Below, piece after piece: positions 15,708 through 25,042 of a stretch of DNA of 45,839 nucleotides. The translations under genes were made by a program, and so were the position numbers. The first letter of the stretch is position 1. Every line of letters begins with the position of its first letter. The stretch spans positions 847,289 to 893,127 of the forward strand of contig NZ_NAPS01000001.1 of NCBI RefSeq assembly GCF_004323185.1, read 5' to 3'. The stretch is from Westiellopsis prolifica IICB1. GTDB taxonomy: Bacteria; Cyanobacteriota; Cyanobacteriia; Cyanobacteriales; Nostocaceae. A model generated the notes under the pieces. It saw only the letters and a program-made list of their open reading frames with translations, was not told the DNA's origin and did no database searches.

Positions 15708-16967
15708 ATGAATCTACTGGTAGCACTTGAACATCGCTTTGAGAGGACGCCAGATGGGAAGGTGTGGACACTAACTATGTTTCCATATTCATTCTGGATA
15801 CGTTATTTAGAAGTATTCGACCACGTGCGTGTGGTAGCCTGCGTAAGGGAAGTTTCATCGGTTCCAACTGGATGGAAACGCGCTGATGGCGAGGGAGTTT
15901 CATTTGTAGCTGTACCTTATTATGTAGGCCCAGTGCAGTATCTTTGGCGGATACGACAAGTTCAGCAAGCGATCGCTAATGCGTTGACTCTTAATGATGC
16001 TGTCATTCTACGTGTTTCCTCCCAAATGGCCAATCATTTTCTACCTATTTTACGTCGAAATCACTATCCTTACGGTGTCGAAGTTGTTGCCGATCCTTGC
16101 GATGCTTTTACCTCTGGTTCAGTTAGACATCTTTTAAAACGCTTTTTGTGTTGGTTGTTTTCCCCTCAGTTACGACGACTTTGTACTGAAGCTTGTGCAG
16201 CAGCTTATCTCACTGAACGTACGCTACAACATCGGTATCCACCAGGAATAAAGACTTTTTCAACTTACTTTTCAGATGTTGAACTCCCTAATTCCGCCTT
16301 TGTCTGTTTACCTCGCATTCTGACGCCAGCAAAAGATTTTGTGAGCCTCATCTATGTAGGCACAATGGATCAACTTTATAAGGCTCCTGACGTACTGATT
16401 GAAGCTGTTGCTAGATGCATCTGGGAGGGACTAAACCTAAAATTGGTCTTAATTGGGGATGGGAAGCATCGACCAGAATTGGAAACAAAAGCTGCGGTTC
16501 TGGGTGTGGGAGAGTATGTTAATTTTCTGGGTTGGTTACCTGCTCCTAATGATGTACATACTCAGTTAGATAAAGCAGATCTTTTTATTTTACCATCCCA
16601 TCAAGAAGGTTTACCTAGAACAATGGTTGAGGCAATGGCCAGAGGACTTCCCTGCATCGGATCTACAGTAGGGGCTATTCCTGAATTGCTTTTGTGTGAA
16701 GATTTGGTACCACCCGGAGATGTAATTGCTTTAGCACGTAAAATTCGTGAGGTGGTAACTGATCCACAACGCATGGCTCGGATGTCAGTTCGTAACTTGC
16801 AAAAGGCAAAAAAATACATAGATAAAAGATTACGCGAGCAACGAATTGAGTTCTACTGCTACATCCGAGAAACAACCCAGGTTTGGCTGAATGAACAAAA
16901 ACAAGAGTATTGGCAAGCACTAGATCAGCTGGAAAATAGAGCTTATTCAACGCGATCGCATTGGTAA
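15708..16967 (+). CDS. GT-B glycosyltransferase (family 4 type)
   Basis: 419 residues, ATG preceded by GGAGAG at about 15691. The C-terminal half has the GT4 sugar-nucleotide-binding pattern: VSLIYVGTMDQLYKAPDVLIEA, then VLIGDG, then DLFILPSHQEGLPRTMVEAMARGLP with the EX7E pair Glu300 and Glu308. The N-terminal half is the acceptor domain. It probably adds a sugar to a polysaccharide or lipid acceptor in the cytoplasm, as in exopolysaccharide or heterocyst-envelope synthesis; no neighbouring polysaccharide genes are present to narrow this. It stands alone after the AT-rich region and is followed by a terminator. Confidence 0.88.
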   Translation: MNLLVALEHRFERTPDGKVWTLTMFPYSFWIRYLEVFDHVRVVACVREVSSVPTGWKRADGEGVSFVAVPYYVGPVQYLWRIRQVQQAIANALTLNDAVILRVSSQMANHFLPILRRNHYPYGVEVVADPCDAFTSGSVRHLLKRFLCWLFSPQLRRLCTEACAAAYLTERTLQHRYPPGIKTFSTYFSDVELPNSAFVCLPRILTPAKDFVSLIYVGTMDQLYKAPDVLIEAVARCIWEGLNLKLVLIGDGKHRPELETKAAVLGVGEYVNFLGWLPAPNDVHTQLDKADLFILPSHQEGLPRTMVEAMARGLPCIGSTVGAIPELLLCEDLVPPGDVIALARKIREVVTDPQRMARMSVRNLQKAKKYIDKRLREQRIEFYCYIRETTQVWLNEQKQEYWQALDQLENRAYSTRSHW

Positions 16968-17015
16968 ATTAATTGATTGCTCATGGTATCAGTCGTGGCT
17001 TCCAGCCTGAGAATC

Positions 17016-17055
17016 AAAAAGACTTGGGGCTTTTAATCTCCAAGTCTTTCTTTTG
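17016..17055. terminator. Terminator hairpin between glycosyltransferase and pdhC
   Basis: AAAGACTTGGGG (from 17018) pairs with CTCCAAGTCTTT, with a T-rich run TTCTTTT after it and an A-run before it. It lies between the convergent genes and can serve both strands. Another palindrome, AGACGCGATATATCGCGTCT, follows at 17103-17127. Confidence 0.75.
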
Positions 17056-17192
17056 CTGTTATGGCATTTCACGTTAATCGCGATACACATAAATTTTGTA
17101 CCAGACGCGATATATCGCGTCTCTACGGGTCTGTATTTGTATCAGATTTTTTGTGAAATCGTATTAAAACAGGATTTTCACCTCAATTTTCC

Positions 17193-18506
17193 TTACATAG
17201 TCAACGATTGCGGATTAGTCTCAATCAACTTCGCTAAATCCTGTAAGAACGCCGCAGCATGAGCGCCGTAGATTATACGGTGATCACTAGTCATATTTAC
17301 CTGCATTTGTTGTTTCACCCCAAACATCCCATCTGCTGTAGCCACGACTTGCGGGCGAGATGCACCGATCGCTAAGATTGAACCTTGTCCGGGCGGTAAA
17401 ATTGCATCAAATCTATCGACGCCAAACATTCCTAAGTTTGACAGTGTAAATGTGCCGGTGCTGTATTCTTCTGGTTGCAACTTTTTGACTCTTGCTCTTT
17501 CTACCAAAGACTTCCAAGTACGGGATAAAGAATAAATATCCATCTGATCAGCGTTTTGCAACACTGGTGTGATCAATCCGCCATCATCCATAGCTACCGC
17601 GACAGCTACATTGATACTAGCAGGATAGACAATACCTTGGTCTGAGTAATTGGCATTGATTAGTGGGTGTTTTTGCAGTGTCACCGCTACGGCTTTTGCC
17701 AGCAGTGCAGTCATCGTCACACCCTTTGATTTAATTTGTTTATATAACTTGTCGAGGGCATCAGTAGTAATTGTGTAACCTACATGGATGACTGGCACTG
17801 ATAAGCTAGCAACCATATTGCGTGCCACAGCACTTTGTAAAGTAGTCAAAGGCACTACTTGACCAGGAACTGCGGCAACTGCTGGCGTGGGAACCGCTGT
17901 TGGTTTTGTCGCTGGTGCAGTTGCTACTGGTGTCACAACTGTTGGTGGGGTGATAGGAGCCGCCGCCGCAGGTTGGGGACTAGCTTTACCGACTATTGCT
18001 TCTACATCTTCAGCAACAATACGACCGTGGGGACCACTACCAGAGATATTATTCAAATCAACTTTGAGTTCTTTGGCCAGTTTGCGGGCGCGGGGTGAAG
18101 CTACAACTCGCCCAGAGCGATGGTTGGAGCCGTTTTGAGTCGCCAAGACAGGTGTTAAGGAAGCGGCTGGATCTGCGGTTTTTGTGGAAGCAGTAGTAGC
18201 AGCCATTTCAGGTTTTGCAGTGACGCTACCTTGGGCTTGAGACTTGGCTGTTTCAATTTCGGCTTCAGTTTCTGCTAACAGGGCGATCGCAGCTCCTACT
18301 GGTGCAGTTTCACCAGCTTGCACAATGATGTTGGCCAGATATCCTTCATAGAAGGATTCCACATCCATATCTGCCTTATCCGACTCGACAACCACCACTG
18401 TTTCGCCTTTTTCCACTTTGTCGCCCGGAGATTTGACCCAGGAGACAATTTTTCCTTCGGTCATAGTGGAACTAAGCGCGGGCATGAATACTTCGTAAAT
18501 GCTCAT
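17193..18506 (-). CDS. pdhC: Pyruvate dehydrogenase E2 (dihydrolipoamide acetyltransferase)
   Basis: Start taken as ATG at 18506 (MSIYEVFMPALSSTMTEG) rather than the TTG five codons upstream; 437 residues. The lipoyl domain spans 1-80 with the lipoylated Lys44 in ESDKADM. A Pro/Ala/Thr-rich hinge, a peripheral-subunit-binding domain (SPRARKLAKELKVDLNNISGSG) and a C-terminal acyltransferase domain follow. The active-site motif reads DHRIIYGAH, with Tyr where E. coli has Asp, as in plastid E2. The enzyme moves acetyl groups from E1 to CoA, supplying acetyl-CoA for fatty acid synthesis. E1 and E3 genes are not in the window. Confidence 0.95.
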   Translation of the reverse strand: MSIYEVFMPALSSTMTEGKIVSWVKSPGDKVEKGETVVVVESDKADMDVESFYEGYLANIIVQAGETAPVGAAIALLAETEAEIETAKSQAQGSVTAKPEMAATTASTKTADPAASLTPVLATQNGSNHRSGRVVASPRARKLAKELKVDLNNISGSGPHGRIVAEDVEAIVGKASPQPAAAAPITPPTVVTPVATAPATKPTAVPTPAVAAVPGQVVPLTTLQSAVARNMVASLSVPVIHVGYTITTDALDKLYKQIKSKGVTMTALLAKAVAVTLQKHPLINANYSDQGIVYPASINVAVAVAMDDGGLITPVLQNADQMDIYSLSRTWKSLVERARVKKLQPEEYSTGTFTLSNLGMFGVDRFDAILPPGQGSILAIGASRPQVVATADGMFGVKQQMQVNMTSDHRIIYGAHAAAFLQDLAKLIETNPQSLTM

Positions 18507-18746
18507 AATGGGGTTTGGCAAATCGATAAATTATAGACTTTAACAAAATTAATGCCAGATCGAATTGTATCTTGACGACCGACGTGAGGAACTATTCTAT
18601 TACCTGGGAGTCTATTAATTTGTATTTCTTATCACGGCTGCTTACATCAGAATAATTACTCAAAAGTGAGAGGAAATAGAGTAATCCTTCAATCTAAAAT
18701 GCAAAAGTGATAGATCAACTGTTTGAAAGTACTTTTTAACTCTTTT

Positions 18747-19271
18747 ATGTCGGCAAAGTTGAAGATTTTGGTAATTTTGGTACTAAGTATCTTCGCCACT
18801 GCAATTGCTGGAGTGTATCTCAACAATCGCCAGCAAAATGCACTGTTGATCAATAGCACTAAACCACAGCAGCATTCTGCCGCCGTAGCTGCTGCTCAGG
18901 AGATTGTGACTAATCCTGAGCGAGCTAAGTATAAAACCATACCTTTAGACACGATTAAGTCTGTTCTCCAAGGTACTGATCCGGCTGCTCTGGCTCTTGA
19001 TGCTTTTGATAACAGTGAAGCAGAACAAGCAAGGCGCAAGGTAGAGGTATATTACCCGCAACCGAACCAGGCGTTGGTAACTATCGTCCAAACTGATGAT
19101 TCTGGCAACACAAAAGTCAGCACTGTCAAGTACCGAGTTGAATTGACCAGCTTCGGGCGATCGCTACTAGCTAGCTCTCCTCCTTTGTGGCAAATTGTTT
19201 GGGCTGGTTCCCAAGAGAAATGTTTCTCAAACCAGGGTCAACAAGATTTGATCAAGGTCATTTGTCAGTAG
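18747..19271 (+). CDS. Membrane-anchored conserved hypothetical protein
   Basis: The open frame begins with TTG at 18723, but ATG at 18747 (MSAKLKILVILVLSIFATAIAGVYL) is the likelier start; about 174 residues. One N-terminal helix (5-25) is followed by a soluble extracytoplasmic domain with YKTIPLDTIKSVLQGTDPAALALDAF and a strand-rich part (KVEVYYPQPNQALVTIVQTDDSGNTKV). Two Cys near the C-terminus (KCFSN, KVICQ) may form a disulphide. The pattern is of a conserved cyanobacterial protein without known role. It is divergent from pdhC (240 bp apart). Confidence 0.75.
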   Translation: MSAKLKILVILVLSIFATAIAGVYLNNRQQNALLINSTKPQQHSAAVAAAQEIVTNPERAKYKTIPLDTIKSVLQGTDPAALALDAFDNSEAEQARRKVEVYYPQPNQALVTIVQTDDSGNTKVSTVKYRVELTSFGRSLLASSPPLWQIVWAGSQEKCFSNQGQQDLIKVICQ

Positions 19272-19340
19272 ATAGGCTTACACGACAGCAGCGATCACAG
19301 AGCAGCAAGCAGTGAGGAGGAACCAAGTGTGGTGTAAGGA

Positions 19341-19473
19341 GTTTACAGTTACCAGTTTGCTAGAGACGCGATTATACTCTTACGAGAAGCCGCTCTTACG
19401 AGCGTCTACGCGTCTGTACAGTTACCTAGGTTGTTTGCTTACTGTTAACTGTTTACTGTTCACTCTTAACTGA
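19341..19473. repeat. Heptamer repeat region interrupted by a palindromic element
   Basis: 7-bp-period sequence (GTTTACA GTTACCA on the left; TTACTGT TAACTGT TTACTGT TCACTCT on the right) flanks a segment 19361-19418 with inverted ends GAGACGCG / CGCGTCT and inner GAGAAGCCGCTCTTACGAGCG. TACAGTTACC occurs at both 19344-19353 and 19417-19426, as if duplicated on insertion, although the heptamer background could produce this by chance. Confidence 0.55.
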
Positions 19474-19475
19474 GT

Positions 19476-19925
19476 TTAGACGTCGCCGCGAATTTCTTCT
19501 ACAACACCATCGCGTAGCACAACTTCGACCTGCATTTTGCTAATTAAGTTATCTCCTGGTTCCACACGGAAAAAGCCTTCCATCTGAAATTGATTGACTT
19601 CTTGGTCTAACTCTAAAAGCTGCACTTGCTGGAGATTTTGCAGACTTTGATTTTTTTGCTCTAGCAGTTCGCTTTTCTTTTGGTTGACCTGGTATTGAAT
19701 GCTCTCAATTTGTTGGAGGGCTTGGGGACCGGGCGGTTGCAGAGTTTGCTTTTGTACTTCTGCTACTGCCCGTTGCCCTTGGATGTCCAACTGTTGCAAT
19801 TGCTGGTCAATTTGATTAATTTGCGCTTGCAGTTGCTGTTGCACTTCCTCTTTCCACAAGGGAGTGACAATGGCTTTAATGTTGACGACGCGCTTTAAAA
19901 GCAGTTGAGGTTTGGAGACATCCAT
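19476..19925 (-). CDS. YlqD family protein
   Basis: ATG at 19925 (MDVSKPQLLLKRVVNIKAIVTP) is preferred over a GTG four codons upstream; 149 residues. The N-terminal strand pair is followed by a very Gln/Leu-rich coiled coil (about 25-105) and a C-terminal beta part (FFRVEPGDNLISKMQVEVVLRDGVVEEIRGDV), the layout of the YlqD family of unknown function. It begins 36 bp after the stop of the acyl-ACP synthetase gene on the same strand, so the two are probably co-transcribed. Confidence 0.8.
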   Translation of the reverse strand: MDVSKPQLLLKRVVNIKAIVTPLWKEEVQQQLQAQINQIDQQLQQLDIQGQRAVAEVQKQTLQPPGPQALQQIESIQYQVNQKKSELLEQKNQSLQNLQQVQLLELDQEVNQFQMEGFFRVEPGDNLISKMQVEVVLRDGVVEEIRGDV

Positions 19926-19961
19926 AAAAGAGTTCACGTTTTTTGATAGTTTGCAGTGGAC

Positions 19962-21941
19962 TTATGAGGCAAACATTCCGTTAATAATATCGTGATAATG
20001 CTGCATCACGACATGCCGCTTGATTTTCAGAGTTTGGGTCATCATGCCATTTTCCATCGAAAATGGCTCAAGAATCAGCCTGAATGGGCCGATGCGATCG
20101 TCTGGTCTGTAACCTGGACGGTTCTGCACTTCCCGATTCAGTTCTTGCCGAAATAAATCCTGGATTATTTTACTCTCCAAGTTTATTTTTTGACTGGTAC
20201 TCGAAGTAACATTTTCATCCTTTATATCTAGTTGGAGGTTTTGAGAAATTGCCCATTTTTCTAAAGCTTCCAAATTAGGAACAATTAAAGCACCCAGAGA
20301 TTTACAATCTTGCCCAACCAGCATAATCTGATCAATGTAGGGCGATCGCAAACAAGCATCCTCTATCGGTAGCGGTTCGATATTTTCCCCATTCGTTAAT
20401 ACAATCGTATCTTTTGCTCGTCCGGTCAGAACTAAGTCATTTTCTGGTGTTAACCAACCTAAATCACCGCTATCAAACCAACCTTCTGGATCAATGGCTT
20501 TGGCTGTGGCTTCGGGATTTTGGTAATAACCTTGCATGATTTGTGGTCCCCGCAGTAATACTAACCCCCGTTCTCCCGTTGGTAGCTCTTTTCTAGTCTC
20601 TGGATCGACTATTTTTGTTTCTGTACCTGGTATAGCTTGCCCAGCTGCACCACGTAAATTCCGCCAGTAACGCCTCGCATGGGTGACTGGGGAAGTTTCT
20701 GTCAAACCATAGCCCACCAAAATCTCGACACCAAGAATTTCAAAAAAGTCATCTACATGCTTAGGAAGCGCACCACCGCCGCTAATCATCTGTTTGACTC
20801 GTCCCCCAGTTGCTTCCCTGACTTTGCTATAAACTAGTTTTTCTCCCAAGCTATACAGAGGTAATAAAGCAACAACTTGTAAAATAGCTGTTGAGCGATC
20901 GCCGATGCCAGGATTAAGATTCTGTAAATTCAATCCCCTTAAAGTCCGTCGCGCTTTAATATATTTCTCGCCTATGCCAAAAAAGAAGTTAATCAACCGT
21001 TGACGAGAAGCTGGTTGTTCACGGAACTGTTTTTGCGCTCCTTCATAAATAGATTCTAAAAGACGCGGTACAGCTACCATGTAATGAGGTTTATATTCTT
21101 TCAAATCTCCCTTGATGGAGCGGAGGTTGGTATAAACTTGAGTACAACCAACAGAAAGTAGGAAATATTCGCAACTACGCTCATAACTGTGCCAAGTGGG
21201 GAGAATACTCAAAACTATATCTCCGGGCTGGGGTTGCACAACTGTTGGTAAAGCTAAGATTTGGTGCATCAAATTACGATGAGTTAGCATCACACCCTTT
21301 GGTTTACCCGTTGTTCCAGAGGTATAAATCAGCGTAGCCAGATCATCAGGGTTGCGTTTGACTGGTTGCAAAGAATGCTTCGCACCAATTTCTAGCAACT
21401 GCTTAAAGGTATACAACTTTGGGGTTTCGGCTTCTGGTAATGCTTCATTGCTGAGTACAATCACAAATTGAATCGGCAAATCATGCAGGCGAGAGCGTAG
21501 TTTGTTAAGTGTTTTGACATCTTCCACTACGATCGCTTTGCTACCACTGTTAGTTAAAATGAAGAGTAATTCTTCTGTTTCGGCTTGGGAACTCCGCACC
21601 GCATCCACCGCCCCAGCCGTCATAATTCCCTGATCAGCAATAAACCAACGGGGACTATTATCAGCAATTAGAGAAATGCGATCGCCTGCTTGTACTCCCA
21701 AGGCTTGTAACCCAGCTGCAAACTGTTGAATTTGCTGATGTAGTTGAGTATATGTGAACACTGATTTTGGTTTGGCATGAGGATCACGAAGGGCAACAAT
21801 GTTACCAAATCTTTGTGCTGCTAAAGGCCAAATTTCTGGTAGTGACCCCACACCAGAATAATCTGGTAAATCCTTAATCACTTGGCGTTCTTGTGCAGTG
21901 ATATTGGCAAGAAAAGTATTTTCTACAAAAGTTTTTGACAT
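19962..21941 (-). CDS. aas: Long-chain acyl-ACP / acyl-CoA synthetase (AMP-forming)
   Basis: ATG at 21941 (MSKTFVENTFLANIT) follows a GTG directly; 659 residues. ANL-superfamily motifs are complete: P-loop LIYTSGTTGKPKGVMLTH (about 204-221), GYGLTETSP, the adenylate-binding WFDSGDLGWL and the hinge GRAKDTIVLTNGENIEP. Cyanobacteria typically have one such enzyme (Slr1609 in Synechocystis), which activates free fatty acids with ATP and loads them on acyl carrier protein for recycling into membrane lipids or alkane synthesis. The full-length family match and lack of other fadD-like genes nearby support this reading, although CoA as acceptor cannot be excluded. The 271 bp upstream are AT-rich without other features. 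Confidence 0.88.
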   Translation of the reverse strand: MSKTFVENTFLANITAQERQVIKDLPDYSGVGSLPEIWPLAAQRFGNIVALRDPHAKPKSVFTYTQLHQQIQQFAAGLQALGVQAGDRISLIADNSPRWFIADQGIMTAGAVDAVRSSQAETEELLFILTNSGSKAIVVEDVKTLNKLRSRLHDLPIQFVIVLSNEALPEAETPKLYTFKQLLEIGAKHSLQPVKRNPDDLATLIYTSGTTGKPKGVMLTHRNLMHQILALPTVVQPQPGDIVLSILPTWHSYERSCEYFLLSVGCTQVYTNLRSIKGDLKEYKPHYMVAVPRLLESIYEGAQKQFREQPASRQRLINFFFGIGEKYIKARRTLRGLNLQNLNPGIGDRSTAILQVVALLPLYSLGEKLVYSKVREATGGRVKQMISGGGALPKHVDDFFEILGVEILVGYGLTETSPVTHARRYWRNLRGAAGQAIPGTETKIVDPETRKELPTGERGLVLLRGPQIMQGYYQNPEATAKAIDPEGWFDSGDLGWLTPENDLVLTGRAKDTIVLTNGENIEPLPIEDACLRSPYIDQIMLVGQDCKSLGALIVPNLEALEKWAISQNLQLDIKDENVTSSTSQKINLESKIIQDLFRQELNREVQNRPGYRPDDRIGPFRLILEPFSMENGMMTQTLKIKRHVVMQHYHDIINGMFAS

Positions 21942-22215
21942 CACACTATGGGTTAAGTAATCAGTAGTTTATTTTTCCAGCTTATGCTGCAATCAGGATA
22001 AACTGCCCAATCTGAATAGACAGAATTTATTTTGGCTGAAAAATTTTTTGAGGATTTGATGTAGATATATAAAAAAATCTATAGTAGAATTAAATAAGAT
22101 AAATAAAAAGCAATACCAACTTTGGTTTTTAGTTGGTTGAAATAAGTTTTTTACTAACTAAAAACAATAGACGCCTATTATCCAAGCCCCATGAACAAGG
22201 AAGAGGTGATTACCT

Positions 22216-22461
22216 ATGGATCGCATAGATGCTGTATTGCTGACTGTAATTAGCACCACTGTCTGCTTAACATTTCCTCGGCTTTTAAGTATCGTTACCG
22301 CTCCAAAAATCAAACCTACCAGACTATTGCAGAAAGCTTCTGAGCCAGGGAAAACTCAACAGAAACTTACTAGCTTTCCTTTTTGTACGTCTTATGCAGT
22401 CACAGGTGGTCCATCGTGTAAATTTAGTCCTCGTTTCTGTGCTAGATGCTCTCCAAACTGA
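22216..22461 (+). CDS. Small single-helix membrane protein, paralogue A
   Basis: 81 residues; a strong ribosome site (AAGGAAGAGG, 22197-22206) precedes the ATG. Residues 3-27 (RIDAVLLTVISTTVCLTFPRLLSIV) form a membrane helix nearly the same as that of the small protein at 23010-23180. The remainder is basic and Cys-rich (SFPFCTSYAV, GGPSCKF, FCARCSPN) with four Cys that might bind metal; it may be divergent or only partly translated protein. Function unknown. Confidence 0.6.
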   Translation: MDRIDAVLLTVISTTVCLTFPRLLSIVTAPKIKPTRLLQKASEPGKTQQKLTSFPFCTSYAVTGGPSCKFSPRFCARCSPN

Positions 22462-23009
22462 ATTGATAAGTAAGTTGGTGGGAATAAACCTAACCATGTT
22501 AAGAAAAGTGAACAGGACTAAAATCCTTATTAATAGCCAATGACAAGTGACCAATGACGACCCCAATGAGTAGAGACGCGAAATTTCGCGTCTCTACATT
22601 TGTGCCGACTTACTTATGTTAATCATTTAATTTTATCTATAAACAATCTTGTCTAATTTGCGAAGATTGAAATATCAAGCTCCCCGACTTTTTTCAGAAA
22701 TCGGGGAGCTTGTTATTTAGCAAATGATTTAGGAATGCTATCTAGTTTAATGTCTAACTTAAAATTTCAAGTCTAATATTGCTTTTTGTTTTACTTAATG
22801 AAATACTAAAAACAACGGCCGCTTCAAATTTACACTATTTTACCGCCTTTTACAATCCCCTAAGATAGAGTTAAAATCTCAACAAAAATTAAAATTAAAA
22901 AGAGCTTATATTAACCAAAAGAAATTCAAAACAATATACTCTATCAATCTGAGCAATTTAGTTTAAGAATAGAGTATATAGATACAAATTTAAAAAAGGA
23001 GATTTATAT
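22462..23009. other. 548-bp gap between the two small membrane protein genes
   Basis: Contains the perfect palindrome starting GTAGAGACGCGAA at 22570-22597 and the terminator-like palindrome at 22677-22711. The remaining AT-rich sequence probably holds the promoter of the second small gene, but I see no clear -35/-10 pair. Confidence 0.6.
22677..22711. terminator. Terminator-like palindrome AAGCTCCCCGACTT...TCGGGGAGCTT
   Basis: A stem of AGCTCCCCGA against TCGGGGAGCT with a T-rich interior; same family as 9936-9968. It follows the small gene at 22216 by about 215 bp, so its role in termination is uncertain. Confidence 0.5.
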
Positions 23010-23180
23010 ATGGGTTTAGTAGATGGCTTATTCCTGACTTTGATTAGTACTGTGATTTGCATTGTCTTCCCCAAGCTTTTGTCTATAATTTTGGCAACAA
23101 AGACTAACCGCGCTTCAGCAGCACCAGCAGATAGAAAGATGCAAGAAACCAGCACGGAAGTAGCTACTTTTCCGTCCTAA
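23010..23180 (+). CDS. Small single-helix membrane protein, paralogue B (56 aa)
   Basis: ATG at 23010 with a very good ribosome site (AAAAAGGAGA, 22994-23003), stop at 23178. The product starts MGLVDGLFLTLISTVICI and continues VFPKLLSIILATK, then a polar tail (NRASAAPADRKMQETSTEVATFPS). The pattern D..L.T.IST..C..FP.LLSI is shared with the small protein at 22216-22461, so the two are a duplicated pair. A tiny protein with one helix could be a subunit or regulator of a membrane complex; no function is known to me. Confidence 0.75.
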   Translation: MGLVDGLFLTLISTVICIVFPKLLSIILATKTNRASAAPADRKMQETSTEVATFPS

Positions 23181-23276
23181 TACCAATTTAATATGAAGAC
23201 GTATACAAAGACCCCACCCCAAGCGCTTAGGGGTTAAGGGGGTAAGGGTGTGAGGGTGTAGGGGGTCTGATTCCTT

Positions 23277-24017
23277 TTAAAGAATCTGAGATAAAAACTT
23301 GCGGGTACGTTCCTGCTGGGGATTTTGAAAAAATTCTGCGGGTGTAGCGACTTCAACAATTACACCCCCATCCATAAGAATAACTCGGTCAGCTACTTCC
23401 CTGGCAAACCCGACCTCGTGGGTGACAACCACCATCGTCATTCCATCCGCAGCTAGAGTTTTGATCACATCCAAAACTTCCCGTACCATTTCTGGGTCGA
23501 GTGCGGAAGTTGGTTCATCAAACAGCATAACCTTGGGTTGAATTGCTAAAGCACGGGCGATCGCTACCCGTTGTTGTTGTCCCCCCGAAAGTTGTCCTGG
23601 ATATTTCTGTGCTTGTTCTAAGATTCCGACTCGTTCTAATAATTGCATTGCTAGTTCTTCGGCTTTGATGCGCGATCGCTTCCGTACCCAAATTGGCGCT
23701 AAACTTATATTTTGCAGTACTGTTAAATGTGGAAATAAGTTGAACTGCTGAAACACCATCCCTACTTCTCGGCGAATTGCTTCAATATTGCGTAAATCAT
23801 CCGTTAAAGCAATTCCGTCTATTTCTATGCGTCCTTGTTGATAATCTTCTAGGGCGTTAAAAGTGCGAATAAAAGTCGATTTACCGGAACCAGAAGGCCC
23901 CATAATCACCACCACTTCCCCCCGGTTTACCGTCAGACTAGCACCCTGTAAAACATGGAATTTGCCATACCATTTATGTACATCTTGGGCAATAATAATC
24001 GGCTGTTGTATATTCAT
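23277..24017 (-). CDS. bgtA: Polar amino acid ABC transporter ATP-binding protein
   Basis: ATG at 24017 overlaps the end of the upstream permease gene closely (TGAAATG) and has AAAGGTG before it; the TTG five codons upstream is less likely. 246 residues with Walker [10 protein letters not shown] (40-48), Q-loop [10 protein letters not shown] (88-97), ABC signature LSGGQQQR (143-150), Walker B VMLFDEP (163-169) and the H-loop VVTHEVGFA. The sequence is of the GlnQ/BztD type that powers uptake of polar amino acids. The order binding protein-permease-permease-ATPase equals the natFGH-bgtA locus of Anabaena, where BgtA energises both the acidic/neutral (N-II) and basic systems; the gene name rests on this order. 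Confidence 0.9.
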   Translation of the reverse strand: MNIQQPIIIAQDVHKWYGKFHVLQGASLTVNRGEVVVIMGPSGSGKSTFIRTFNALEDYQQGRIEIDGIALTDDLRNIEAIRREVGMVFQQFNLFPHLTVLQNISLAPIWVRKRSRIKAEELAMQLLERVGILEQAQKYPGQLSGGQQQRVAIARALAIQPKVMLFDEPTSALDPEMVREVLDVIKTLAADGMTMVVVTHEVGFAREVADRVILMDGGVIVEVATPAEFFQNPQQERTRKFLSQIL

Positions 24018-24018
24018 T

Positions 24019-25038
24019 TCACCTTTTCCCAATCCCCAATTGCTTTTCTAATCGCTGCGAAGCTAAGGACATTGCATAACAAAATACCCAATAAAGCAAG
24101 CCAATAAATAAATAAACTTCTGCATAACGATTCAAATACTGTGGTTGTGCCAAAATTGAACGGGAAATACCAGTTAATTCTAATAATCCCACTATTGATA
24201 ATAAGGAAGTATCTTTAAATAAACCTATAAATTGCCCAACCAAAGCCGGAATTACTGCTCGTAAAGCTTGCGGTAAAATAATGAATAACATCATCAAAAG
24301 AGTATTCAATCCTAAAGCTCTGGCTGCTTCATATTGTCCAATTGAAATTGATTGTAATCCCCCACGTACATTTTCTGCTAAATAGGCAGCACTAAAAAGA
24401 GTTAAACCTGCAATCCCTCTGACGACTCTATCTAAACGAAATTCTATTGGTAAAAATAAAGGTAGCATCACCTGAGCTAAAAATAAAATACCAATTAATG
24501 GTAATCCGCGCACAATTTCGATATAAAGAATCGAAAAATTTCTGATCACAAATAATTTACTCTGACGCCCTAATGCTAAAAGAACACCTAAAGGGAAAGA
24601 AATCACTATACTTGTCACAGCAGTCACTAGAGTCAGTAGTAAACCATTCCATAAATTAGTATCTACAGGCTGTAACCCCAATCCACCACCAATTAACCAC
24701 AATACTACTGGAAAAGATAGCGCCCATGCTGTAGGTACAATCAGATTCAAACGGCTAGGAAGACGCTGTGTAAAAACTGCCCATGATACTATTGAGAGAC
24801 TTAAAATAATAGCTAGTACTAACCATAGTCGCCAGTAAAGTTCAACAGGATAACGACCTACTAAAAATAACGGTAAATTAGCTTGAATTACTGACCATTG
24901 TGCTTGGTTCAATATCCAGTTAAAAATATTTGTAATCGCAGTAATTAGCCACCAAACACAAACTATAGTCAGGATGCTGTTGTACCAGGTATTAAAAAGA
25001 TTTTTCTTGAGCCATTTGCGAATATTGTGATTTGACAT
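24019..25038 (-). CDS. natH: Amino acid ABC transporter permease (second subunit)
   Basis: 339 residues with about eight hydrophobic segments; the conserved cytoplasmic EAA loop is [21 protein letters not shown], which docks the ATPase. The N-terminal region ([18 protein letters not shown]) and wide loop match the BztC/AapM-type permease, which is longer than GlnP. It starts 4 bp after the stop of the first permease, so the two are translated from one operon mRNA. It should transport acidic and neutral polar amino acids, assigned from NatH by gene order. Confidence 0.87.
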   Translation of the reverse strand: MSNHNIRKWLKKNLFNTWYNSILTIVCVWWLITAITNIFNWILNQAQWSVIQANLPLFLVGRYPVELYWRLWLVLAIILSLSIVSWAVFTQRLPSRLNLIVPTAWALSFPVVLWLIGGGLGLQPVDTNLWNGLLLTLVTAVTSIVISFPLGVLLALGRQSKLFVIRNFSILYIEIVRGLPLIGILFLAQVMLPLFLPIEFRLDRVVRGIAGLTLFSAAYLAENVRGGLQSISIGQYEAARALGLNTLLMMLFIILPQALRAVIPALVGQFIGLFKDTSLLSIVGLLELTGISRSILAQPQYLNRYAEVYLFIGLLYWVFCYAMSLASQRLEKQLGIGKR

Positions 25039-25042
25039 TTGC

